The notes under the pieces are model-generated. The model was not told where the DNA came from. It saw only the letters and a list, made by a program, of their open reading frames with translations, and made no database searches. Below, piece by piece: positions 1 to 7,784 of a stretch of DNA of 64,000 nucleotides; position 1 is the first letter of the stretch, and every line of letters begins with the position of its first letter. Source of the stretch: Bauldia sp965232525 (GTDB lineage Bacteria > Pseudomonadota > Alphaproteobacteria > Rhizobiales > Kaistiaceae); contig NZ_OZ246980.1 of the NCBI RefSeq assembly GCF_965232525.1, forward strand, positions 124,001 to 188,000, in the 5' to 3' direction. The translations under genes were made by a program, and so were the position numbers.

Positions 1-1
1 G

Positions 2-3000
2 AGAAAGTTTTTAAGTTCGATATTTGGAGATCAGATTTTCGGCGAATACAACCTCATCCATATAAGTGGCGGCCGTTTATTTGGAAGAGCGCAAGGAGAT
101 CGCGCTGTTTCTTTGAACGAAAACGTTATCCATATGGGTTCGAACTGCCGGCGGCGGCGACGACATTCTCGATGGCGGACAGGGCGACGACGAGCTATTG
201 GGGCGCAAGGGCTCGGACATCTACCTGTTTCAGCGTGGCGATGGGATCGACAAGATCCTCGAAGCCGACCCGGTCGATGGTGTCGCCAACCCGGATGGCG
301 GCCGCGACGTCATCGCCTTCGGGTCCGATATCACGCCGGAAGACCTGGTCTTCGAGAAGGACGGCGACGATCTGACCCTTCGCATCTTCGATGAAGATAG
401 CGGCGACCTCGACAACGAGATCAAGATCAAGGACTGGGGCGAGTTCCGGCCGGTGGAGCTGCTGACCTTCTCCAACGGCACCATCCTCGACATCTACCGG
501 GCCAAGTTCCACACCTTTGGCAATCCGGACAACCCCAACACTTTCAATGCGCCGAACGAGGGGATCGACCGGCCATGGATCGTCGACGGCGGCATCGGGG
601 CCGACGAGATCAACGGCGCCCATGGCAACGACATCATCTTCGGGGGCAAGGGCGACGATACGCTGCGCGGCGACAACGGCCACGACTACCTCAGCGGCGG
701 CGGTGGCGATGACATCCTGAAGGGCCAGAACGAAGACGACACACTGATTGGCGGCGACGGCAACGACAAGCTGTTCGGCGATGCCGGCGACGACCTGCTC
801 GACGGTGGCGAGAACGGCGACGAACTCGAAGGCGGTGGCGGCAACGACATCCTGTTCGGCGGAAAGGGTCACGACACGCTGAAGGGCGAAGCCGGCGACG
901 ACGTGCTGGTCGGTGGCAGCGGCGACGATCTGCTGAAGGGCGGCAACGGCGGCGACGTCTATGTGGTTGGCCGGGACGAAGGCAAGGACGCCATCAACGA
1001 TTCCGGCGGCGTCGACACGCTGGTGTTCGGCTACGACATCGACATCAACGACCTCTCGTTTGACATGAGCGGCGGGACCAAGCTGCAGGTCGGTATCGGT
1101 CGCCAGGGGGACATCGTTAACCCGTCGGGCATGGACAACCGCGTCTCGATCGAGAACTGGGACGACGAAGACAAGCGGATCGACACCTTCGTCTTCGCCA
1201 ACGGCCTGGTGATGGATGTCATCGACATCGACAAGGGCGAGAAGGACGGGCAGAACGAGGACAACAACAAATCGAGTATCCTGGTCGGCGGAGACGGCGA
1301 CAACAAGATCATCGCCAATGGCGGCGACGATGTCCTGATCGGCGGCGCCGGCAAGGACGACCTCCGTGGCAACGCCGGCAACGACAGCATCTTCGGCGGC
1401 AACGGCAACGACGACAACCTGAACGGCGGCCACGGCGACGATCGCATCTTCGGCGGCCAGGGCAACGACCGACTCGAAGGCGAGAGCGGTTATGACTTTC
1501 TCGCCGGCGGAACCGGGGATGACACGCTGGTCGGCGGCGACGACAGCGACACCTACTTCTTCACCTGGGGCGATGGCGACGATCGCATCGTCGAAAAGGT
1601 CTATGACGAACCGACGGGCGACGACACGCTCCGCAATATGTTGGACGCGCTCTTTCCGGATGGGTTCCCCAACCCGATGCCGTCAGGTGATATGCAACAG
1701 GCTCTCGCTCCGAGCGGCAACGATTCCATCCTGTTCGGGAGTGGCATCTGGCTGAGCGACATCGTGGTTACCCGTTCCGACGGTTCTCTCTATGTCGACC
1801 TTCTGACGCCCGATCACCAAACGGTTTCGACCACGATCGAGATCGACAACGTCGATCAGATGAGCAACGAGTTCTCGAACGGTCCGATCGAAACCATGTC
1901 GTTTTCGATGGGCTTCTCGCTCGACTTCTTCGCGATCCAGATGGGTCGAAAGGGCGACGGTGGGGACAACAATCTCAGCCTCGACCTCGAAGACGGCGAG
2001 GTCAAAGGCGGTTGGCTCTACGGCCACGACGGCGAAGACACCTTGACCGGTGGCGTCGCGAACGACGTGCTGATCGGTGGGCGCCACGATGACACACTCC
2101 GCGGTGGAATGGGCGACGACATCTACGTCATCGACTACGGCGACGGCCGCGACACGATCGTCGACGGCTACGGGTTGGCGGACACGCTGGTTCTCGGGCC
2201 GGGGATCGGCCAGTCCAATGTTGCCATGAGCAAGGACGGTGACGACTTGCTGATCATCATAATCGAGAACGAAGAGCAACAGGACCTTGTCCGCGATCCA
2301 ACCAACTTTGACGACTTCATCCGTATCAAGGACTGGTATGCGCTCGGCATGGGTCGGATCGAAAAGCTGGCATTCGCCGACGGTACGGCAATCGACATCA
2401 CTTTCGTCTCGGGCGAGGCTTTCGGAGACGGCGACAATGATGGCGATCAAACCGACCTCGGCGATTCCGATGATTGGGTCACTGCCGGCAGTGGCCGCGA
2501 CAACATCAAGGGAAACAAAGGCAATGACCACCTTTTTGGCGGGCGCGGCGACGATATCCTGAAGGGCGGCAGCGGAGATGACTGGCTGGAGGGGCAGAGC
2601 GGCGACGACGAACTGATCGGTGGGCTGGACAGCGACACGCTTGTCGGCGGTGCCGGAAACGACACGCTGGAGGGTGGCGAGGGCACGGATGCGCTCTACG
2701 GTGGCGACGGCGACGACATCATCAAGTCAGACGACTATGATGCCATCGTCGGAACATGGACCGGAGTCGATGCAACAAGGGGTGGCTCGGACCTTATCGT
2801 CGGTGGCCGCGGCAACGACATCATCGTGCGCGGCGGGTACAGTTACAACTACAAGAACGAGGACGCCGGCACCGTCGACGACCCCCGCACTGGCTCCTGG
2901 ATCGTGTTCAACGCTGGTGACGGTCAGGACACAATCAGGATGGGTAACAACGGGTCCGGCAAATACGATGTCATCGAGATCAACGGCTACAGCCACGAGC

Positions 3001-3347
3001 AGATCTGGTTCGACAAGGTCGGCGACGATCTCAAGATCAAGTTCCTCGGCAGCGAGGACAAGATGGTCTTCGAGAAGGTCTTCGATCACGGAGGCGAGAA
3101 TAAATTCGCGGCGATCGTTGTCGGCGGGCAGGTGCTCGAATTCGACGAGATCCAGGGGCTGGCCGACAAGATGAACCAGTATACGCCGAACGACGGCACC
3201 AACGGCGATGGTGTCACCGCGTCGAGCTTGCCAAGCAGCATCGCTGACGCGATCAAGAACAAGTGGGACAACATCGGATCAAATCCGCCGGACGCGATCG
3301 TCAACTATCCGGGCATGAGCACCTGGGGCGTCGATCTGGATGGGTAA
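2..3347 (+). CDS. RTX-family calcium-binding protein, 5' partial, one apparent frameshift
   Basis: This is a large secreted RTX (hemolysin-type) protein, of which about 1,100 residues lie in the window. Glycine/aspartate nonapeptides of the GGxGxDxLxG type form at least four blocks, coded at about 150-200, 600-960, 1280-1530 and 2480-2720. They are separated by spacers with the usual GxDTLxFG pattern. The repeats should bind Ca2+ in a parallel beta-roll after type I secretion. In the main frame no credible start exists: a stop lies at 114-116 and the first possible codon is TTG 198, inside the repeats. Another frame is open from the window edge to 145 and reads RTX-like text (IFGDQIFGEY, SGGRLFG, LNENVIHMGSN). 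Skipping T146 joins it to AGGGDDILDGG in the main frame. The gene therefore probably extends off the left edge and carries a 1-nt insertion, either real or a sequencing error. No secretion gene is adjacent and the substrate or role is unknown. Confidence 0.8.
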
Positions 3348-3777
3348 TCCGTTCCATTTCTTGCTTCTTCACTCGATCACGTCGCTCCGCTTGGTCACGT
3401 CTTGCGGTTGGCGCTCTGATCCGGTCGACCAATCGGCCCGAATGGGTTGAGCGAGATACGCCCAAAACAAATCGAGCGAGAGCGACGCTCGTTAAGGTCG
3501 ACCAGCGCTTAGTGGCCCGCGCCGGCGGTACCATGAGTGCCGCGTGGTGTTCCGGCCGCGTTGGCGCGTCGAAACTCGGCCGGTCCGATGAGCCACCAAT
3601 GGCCGAATCCCTGTCTCTCCGCCATTGCCACAGCATCTGCGACAAGCGCCTTAGCCGGTTTGACGATGGTCTCGCGGACACAACTGCTATACGAGGTTGT
3701 GCTTCACATACCCGAATGTGGAGCGTTCGACCCGTTGTCGCAGTCTGAACGCCGGCGGAGGGAGGCTGTGCGCGATT
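3348..3777. other. Intergenic region, no gene recognised
   Basis: About 430 bases between the RTX gene and the methyltransferase. Several short frames are open on both strands but none shows a ribosome-binding site, a recognisable motif or a family resemblance. No clear terminator hairpin follows the RTX stop codon. Confidence 0.5.
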
Positions 3778-4523
3778 ATGCGTGATCGAAACCCTGATGA
3801 GAACGGATGGCGGTCGTCCGCGGCCGCCTGGATCGATCTGATGGGCGACGACGGCGATTTCTCCCGCGCCCATGTTCTGGACGACCTGATGCTCGATCTC
3901 GCGATGTCTTCGGGCCCCGAGACCGCGCTTGATGTCGGTTGCGGAGAAGGTCGTTTTGCCGCCTGCTCGGACAACGGGGCGTCGCCGTCAGCGGCCTCGA
4001 TCCCGTATCGGAAATGATCAGCGAAGCAGAGCGCCGAGATGGTGAGGGCCGCTACGTTGTCGGATTCGGCGAGGACCTGCCGTTTCCCGATACGACGTTC
4101 GATCTCGTTGTGAGCTACCTGTCGCTGATCGATATCGACGATGCCGGCAGGGCGATCTCCGAGATGGCGCGCGTCGCCAAGCCGGGCGGTCGCCTCGTCA
4201 TCGCCAACCTGACCAGCTTCTCGACCTCGAGCACCATCGCCGGACGCAGAACCCGCCAGGACACCAAGGAAGAAATCAGGCCACTCGGCCAGTACCTCAC
4301 CGAGCAGAAGCAATGGTTCGAGTGGGCGGGCTTGCGCGTCCAGAACTGGCACCGCCCGCTCTCGCGCTACATGCAGTGGTTCCTGGGGGCAGGCCTGATC
4401 CTCGAACATTTCGACGAACCGCGACCCAAAAGCGGACCGCCGGACCGGATCAGCGCCTATGAAGCGATGCCATATCTGATGGTGATGACGTGGAAAAAGG
4501 CTGCCCCGCCGGCCGATCGATAG
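3778..4523 (+). pseudogene. Class I SAM-dependent methyltransferase, split by a 1-nt frameshift
   Basis: Two overlapping frames together encode one UbiE-like methyltransferase of about 247 residues. The first part starts at ATG 3778 behind a GGAGGGAGG run and ends in SAM motif I (DVGCGEGRF). The second part continues in another frame with CRLLGQRG, the acidic-loop text GLDPVSEMI, then LPFPDTTFDLVVSY and VAKPGGRLVIANL (motifs II-III), and a C-terminal half without an obvious family signature. The switch sits at the TTTT run 3954-3957. One extra T would restore CGT TTT TGC CGC and a continuous protein. This is either a loss-of-function mutation in a homopolymer or a sequencing error. The substrate cannot be told from sequence. 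The stop codon abuts the first copy of the 130-bp repeat. Confidence 0.72.
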
Positions 4524-4652
4524 GGCCAGACCCTGATCGCCGAAGCTGATCACAACCCGTCGGCGCCACAGTCACTAGTCCAGTGATTATTATATGAAAC
4601 CGCATTCCATATATAAACGACAGAGATATACTCTGGACCCCAACGGCGCAAC
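4523..4652. repeat. 130-bp direct repeat, copy A, carrying an IclR-type palindrome
   Basis: Nearly identical to 6000-6129; the differences cluster at the centre (around 4562-4580). It begins on the last base of the methyltransferase stop codon. It contains the palindrome listed separately and ends in GGCGCAAC. A 9-base sequence near its left end (AGGGCCAGA) is almost the inverse of TCTGGACCC at 4632-4640, like small terminal inverted repeats, but the similarity between copies runs about 12 bases past the right one. No gene with a matching start follows this copy, so it looks like a displaced duplicate of the region before the IclR remnant. Confidence 0.85.
4591..4613. promoter_or_regulatory. 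Candidate IclR-family operator (copy A)
   Basis: A 23-bp near-perfect palindrome with 10-base arms TATATGAAAC and ATTCCATATA around a 3-base centre. The core TGRAAY-N3-ATTYCA resembles operators of IclR/AllR-type regulators (E. coli IclR site TGGAAAT-N-ATTTCCA). A relic IclR regulator lies 1.6 kb downstream behind the second copy. Assignment is by resemblance only. Confidence 0.5.
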
Positions 4653-4662
4653 TCGGCCGGGT

Positions 4663-5000
4663 TTAGTGGATGGCCATGGGTTTCGAAATGGCGCTCGACT
4701 GCGTCGAGATCGAAAACAAGTTCAGGCGGCATGAAGCTCTGGACATGACCCCGAATCTCAGCTTAGTCCGCCGGAGAGGCGACTGATCGACCCATGGCTT
4801 TGGACCAGATCGCGGCGGTTTCATGCCATTCGGGGAGTCCGGAGAGGAGCAGTGTTTCGTTGACTGCCTTGCCGTCAGGAAGAGCCGCTGCCGCACCTCG
4901 GCGATATCGCGCACATCGACGCGGGCAACCGGCAATATTCTTCGTCGACGGCGAACACCAAGGACGCAGCGTTTTTGGCGCAGGATAAGGCCTCGCAAGT
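4663..5000 (-). pseudogene. Degraded NmrA/SDR-like gene fragment
   Basis: Minus-strand frames here contain pieces of one protein. One frame reads LPVARVDVRDIAEVRQR. A shifted frame continues directly with LPDGKAVNETLLLSG, PEWHETAAIWSKAMGRSV and then a stop. The pattern VDVRDIAEV, then a spacer, a turn-like LLLSG, and an IWSKAMGR segment matches the middle of NmrA-like NAD(P)-binding proteins (VDVRDIA, LTGP, ILSEVLGRPV). Farther downstream in yet another frame is MPPELVFDLDAVERHF, possibly part of the same relic. Both ends are missing and at least one frameshift is needed, so it is not functional. The family call rests on short motifs. Confidence 0.4.
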
Positions 5001-5212
5001 GGCCGCGCCCTGAGAACAATCGGTCCGACAAGGCTGGCGCACACTTCGGACTTGGAAGGCGTAGGGCGATATGTCAATCTCACAGCATCAGGGAATTCAG
5101 AATCTGTAGATGGGAAGAGCGACTATGATTCTAATGAATTTGTTATCAACGTTTCTTTCCGATGATCTTGGCCCCATTTTAAACTCTCGTTGCGTGAGAA
5201 GGACGGCAGCCG

Positions 5213-5572
5213 ATGCTCAAACGATTGGCTAAGGTCGGGATGGTGATGTCCTTGCTAACCCCATCGGTCGTTCTCGCGAACCAGCAGTACTACTGGACTT
5301 GCGTCGACAGCACTGAGTGTACGCCCAAGAAGCTGAACTTACCATACACGCCGCCGGTGGACGTCAACGTCCGTTGTCAGGCCTCAAACGGCAATGAAAC
5401 GCAGCCTTGGTGGCTCCAAGTTGATTCCGACAATGTTTTTATTAGCTGCGCTAAAAATGGGATTAACGGGAATTATTATGTTGACACATGTGCTTACAAT
5501 CAAAAAACCGTAAAAGTCCATAACTTTGATATAAATATTAAGGTCAAATGTATAGAAAGTCGTCGCCGATAA
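5213..5572 (+). CDS. Small secreted cysteine-rich protein, unknown function
   Basis: A 119-residue protein with a good signal peptide: MLKRLAK followed by GMVMSLLTPSVVLA and a likely signal-peptidase I cut after VLA. The mature part of about 96 residues has six cysteines (YWTC, TEC, VRC, ISC, DTC, VKC), enough for three disulfides, and ends in a basic KCIESRRR tail. GAGAAGGAC about ten bases upstream of ATG 5213 serves as ribosome-binding site. The second half is clearly AT-richer than the surroundings and uses AAA, TTT, ATA and AAT codons rare elsewhere in the window, which suggests recent acquisition. I do not recognise a family. It sits between the two 130-bp repeats. A periplasmic or exported binding or inhibitor protein is possible but unproven. 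Confidence 0.6.
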   Translation: MLKRLAKVGMVMSLLTPSVVLANQQYYWTCVDSTECTPKKLNLPYTPPVDVNVRCQASNGNETQPWWLQVDSDNVFISCAKNGINGNYYVDTCAYNQKTVKVHNFDINIKVKCIESRRR

Positions 5573-5999
5573 ACGCGTGCTGTGCGATCGGCCCGAGACA
5601 TCCCACTGACGTTCCATTCGGCCGGTTAATCTCGTAACTTCATCCACCAATGGCAGCTTCTACCGGTTGGCTGCATGGATGCGGCGCGTTTCCAGCGCCT
5701 TGCCATCGGAGCGCGATGGACCCCGTGTCATCGTAGTGTGACGGCGAAAAAACAGCCCGCATTCTTGTCTCGCACGGCCGGCTCGTTGGGAAGCAGCGAA
5801 CCGTTCACGGGGACGCGATGGCGGCGCCACGATGAAAGCGGCTGCCGAATGAGAGATCAGGTCGATACGAATGTCGGGCGATCGATGATCCGAGAGGCAT
5901 TTGCATTTTCGCCCCTCGTATACGGGACGGGCCCGTCGCGCGAAACGCACCGAACCGGTGACATAGGACCGACGTTGCAACTGATTAGGATTTCCCATG
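5573..5999. other. Intergenic region, no gene recognised
   Basis: About 430 bases between the cysteine-rich protein and the second repeat copy. Frames of 110-130 codons are open on both strands but show no motif, no ribosome-binding site and a random-looking composition. Probably relic DNA. Confidence 0.45.
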
Positions 6000-6129
6000 G
6001 GGCCAGACCCTGATCGCCTAAGCTGATCACAACCCGTCGGTCCGGCGGTCACTGAGCCCAGTGATTATTATATGAAATCGCATTCCATATATAAACGACA
6101 GAGATATACTCTGGACCCAACGGCGCAAC
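6000..6129. repeat. 130-bp direct repeat, copy B, upstream of the IclR remnant
   Basis: Second copy of the sequence at 4523-4652, in the same orientation and with the same length. It ends 49 bases before the ATG of the IclR-type relic, the normal place for that regulator's promoter and autoregulatory site. This suggests copy B is the parental one. The two copies bracket about 1.35 kb containing the NmrA-like relic and the low-GC secreted protein. Confidence 0.85.
6069..6091. promoter_or_regulatory. Candidate IclR-family operator (copy B)
   Basis: Same 23-bp palindrome as in copy A, here with arms TATATGAAAT and ATTCCATATA around CGC, so the symmetry is slightly better. It lies about 90 bases upstream of the IclR relic, as expected for an autoregulatory operator that would also have served the CaiB gene downstream. 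Confidence 0.55.
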
Positions 6130-6178
6130 CGGAGCCGCTCAGCAACCCTCCGGCCGGTGCGACACGAGACGGAACGCG

Positions 6179-6526
6179 ATGTCCACGACGCAAGCGGAAC
6201 GGTACACGGCGCCCGCGCTCGACAAGGGGCTCGATATTCTCGAAACACTGGCCGAGGCCGAGGCCGGTCTGACCCAAGCGGAGATCGCCCGCAGACTCGA
6301 TCGCTCGATCCGAAAGGGCGCGCGCATCGAGCTCTGGCGGACCTCGTCCGGCTGGGTCGTGCTGGCCTTCCAGCCGGGGGAGACCATCGATCGGTACTTG
6401 CGCGATTATCCGCCTCCCGACGGTCGCTCGCCGAGCAGCGAGAGAACGATGCCGCCTGAAGGACAGATGCCGCCTGAAGGACATATGAAAATCAACACCG
6501 CTGACGAACGGAGCCTCGCGCGATGA
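6179..6526 (+). pseudogene. IclR-family regulator remnant with internal and C-terminal deletions
   Basis: The first 34 residues are the start of an IclR helix-turn-helix (ALDKGLDILETLAEAEAGLT then QAEIARRLDRSI). The text then jumps to RKGARIELWRTSSGWVVLAF followed by QPGETIDRYLRDYPPP, which matches the middle of the IclR effector domain (GARI-L-RTASG-LLAF). Roughly 85-90 codons covering the recognition helix, wing and linker are missing, in frame. The rest of the effector domain is missing too and is replaced by MPPEGQMPPEGH and a short tail. A normal member has about 250 residues against 115 here. Without the recognition helix it cannot bind DNA. Its stop overlaps the start of the CaiB gene (ATGA), so it may still act as a translated leader. 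Confidence 0.7.
6449..6484 (+). repeat. 18-bp perfect-length tandem duplication
   Basis: Two adjacent 18-base units beginning ATGCCGCCTGAAGGACA differ only in the last base (6449-6466 and 6467-6484). Each contains GAAGGA, a usable Shine-Dalgarno, 5-8 bases before the next in-frame ATG. They encode MPPEGQ-MPPEGH in the relic regulator. Confidence 0.85.
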
Positions 6527-7695
6527 GTGGGGCGAGCGACGATACCGGGCTCCTGTCCGGTCTGCTGGTGGTCGATTTCTCTCAGTTCCTGGCTGGCCCG
6601 CTCGCCGGTCTGAAGCTCGCCGATTTCGGCGCGCGGGTCATCAAGATCGAACGCCCGGGCGTCGGCGACCTCTGCCGCAACCTCTATCTCTCGGAGATCG
6701 ACATCGGGAACACCAATACGCTGTTCCACGCCATAAACCGCAACAAACAAAGCTACGCCGCCGACCTCAAATCGGAGGTCGACCGGGAGAAGGTTATGCG
6801 GCTGGTGGCGAAGGCGGATATCGTCATCCAGAACTTCCGGCCGGGGATCATCGAGCGCCTCGGTCTCGACTACGAGTCGGTGAAGGCGTTCAACCCCGGC
6901 GTCGTCTACGCGTCGGTGAGCGGCTTCGGCGCCGAAGGCGAATGGCGCGATCTGCCGGGTCAGGACCTGCTCGCCCAGGCCCGTTCCGGCATCATGTGGC
7001 TTACTGGCGATGCCGATCACCCGCCCGTACCGATCGGCCTCGCGATTGCCGACCAACTCGCCGGGAACTTCGTCGTGCAGGGCGTGCTCGCCGCCCTGGT
7101 GCGTCGCGCCGCCACCGGCAAGGGCGCCCATATCGAGACCAGCCTTCTCGAGGCGGTGCTGGATTTCCAGTTCGAGGTTCTGACGACGCACCTCAACGAC
7201 CCGGACCGCAAGCTTCCGCGTCGCAGCGGCGTCAACAACGCCCACGCCTACCTTGCCGCGCCCTACGGCGTGTACCAGACCAGCGACGGCCACGTGGCGA
7301 TCGCCATGACGCCGGTCGACCGGCTCGGGCGGATCCTCGGCTGCGAGCCGATCGCCGACATGAGCGATCCGCAGTCCTGGTTCGATCGCCGCGACGAGAT
7401 CAAGGCCCTGCTGCGGGATCATCTGGCACACCAGACCACCGCCCACTGGATGGAGCGCCTCAAAGCAGAAGATGTGTGGGCATCGGAAGTCCTGGACTGG
7501 CCGGCCCTGTTCGAGACCGAAGGATTCGCGACATTGGATTTCTTGCAGCGCCTCGATCTCGGCAGCGGCCAGTCCGTCGAGACGACACGCAGCCCGGTGC
7601 GTGTGGACGGCGACACGCTGACGAGCCCGCGCCCAGCGCCGGCTATCGGCGAGCACAACGCGGTCATCGACCGCGAGTTCGGCCTCGACGGCTGA
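6523..7695 (+). CDS. CaiB/BaiF (family III) CoA-transferase
   Basis: A 390-residue family III CoA-transferase, which would move CoA between carboxylic acids through an aspartyl-CoA intermediate. It shows the N-terminal LLVVDFSQFLAGPLAGLKLA and ARVIKIERPGVGD segments, the NRNKQS CoA-adenine region, NFRPGIIERLGLDY, and PGQDLLAQARSG with the expected catalytic Asp at residue 148. Length is normal and no defect is seen. ATG 6523 overlaps the stop of the relic IclR frame by four bases, implying the two were cotranscribed. The acid substrate is unknown. A second CaiB paralogue lies at 13154-14350 in the catabolic operon. Confidence 0.88.
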   Translation: MSGASDDTGLLSGLLVVDFSQFLAGPLAGLKLADFGARVIKIERPGVGDLCRNLYLSEIDIGNTNTLFHAINRNKQSYAADLKSEVDREKVMRLVAKADIVIQNFRPGIIERLGLDYESVKAFNPGVVYASVSGFGAEGEWRDLPGQDLLAQARSGIMWLTGDADHPPVPIGLAIADQLAGNFVVQGVLAALVRRAATGKGAHIETSLLEAVLDFQFEVLTTHLNDPDRKLPRRSGVNNAHAYLAAPYGVYQTSDGHVAIAMTPVDRLGRILGCEPIADMSDPQSWFDRRDEIKALLRDHLAHQTTAHWMERLKAEDVWASEVLDWPALFETEGFATLDFLQRLDLGSGQSVETTRSPVRVDGDTLTSPRPAPAIGEHNAVIDREFGLDG

Positions 7696-7784
7696 CCGGA
7701 ACGGACGGAAACGACCACACGTGAGGAGACGTCACGACCGATCCGCCCTAGGCGGGCGGGCCGGTTTGACTCCGACTCGGCGCC

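Noticed and set aside
1..375. Second open frame from the window edge through 375, overlapping the RTX gene
   Set aside because: Downstream part is an out-of-frame reading of the repeats; upstream part lacks RTX-like text, unlike the frame chosen.
195..1433. 412-codon open frame antisense to the RTX gene
   Set aside because: It mirrors the GGxGxDxLxG repeats and reads as a Val/Ala/Asp-rich shadow; no ribosome-binding site or family motif.
4550..4732. 60-codon minus-strand ORF overlapping repeat copy A
   Set aside because: It runs through the repeat and promoter-like palindrome; at best part of the NmrA-like relic.
4523..6129. Composite transposon bounded by the two 130-bp repeats
   Set aside because: No transposase, no target-site duplication seen, and the similarity extends beyond the short inverted ends.
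7743..7756. CCGCCCTAGGCGG palindrome as a terminator between convergent genes
   Set aside because: Short stem with no T-tract; weak support.
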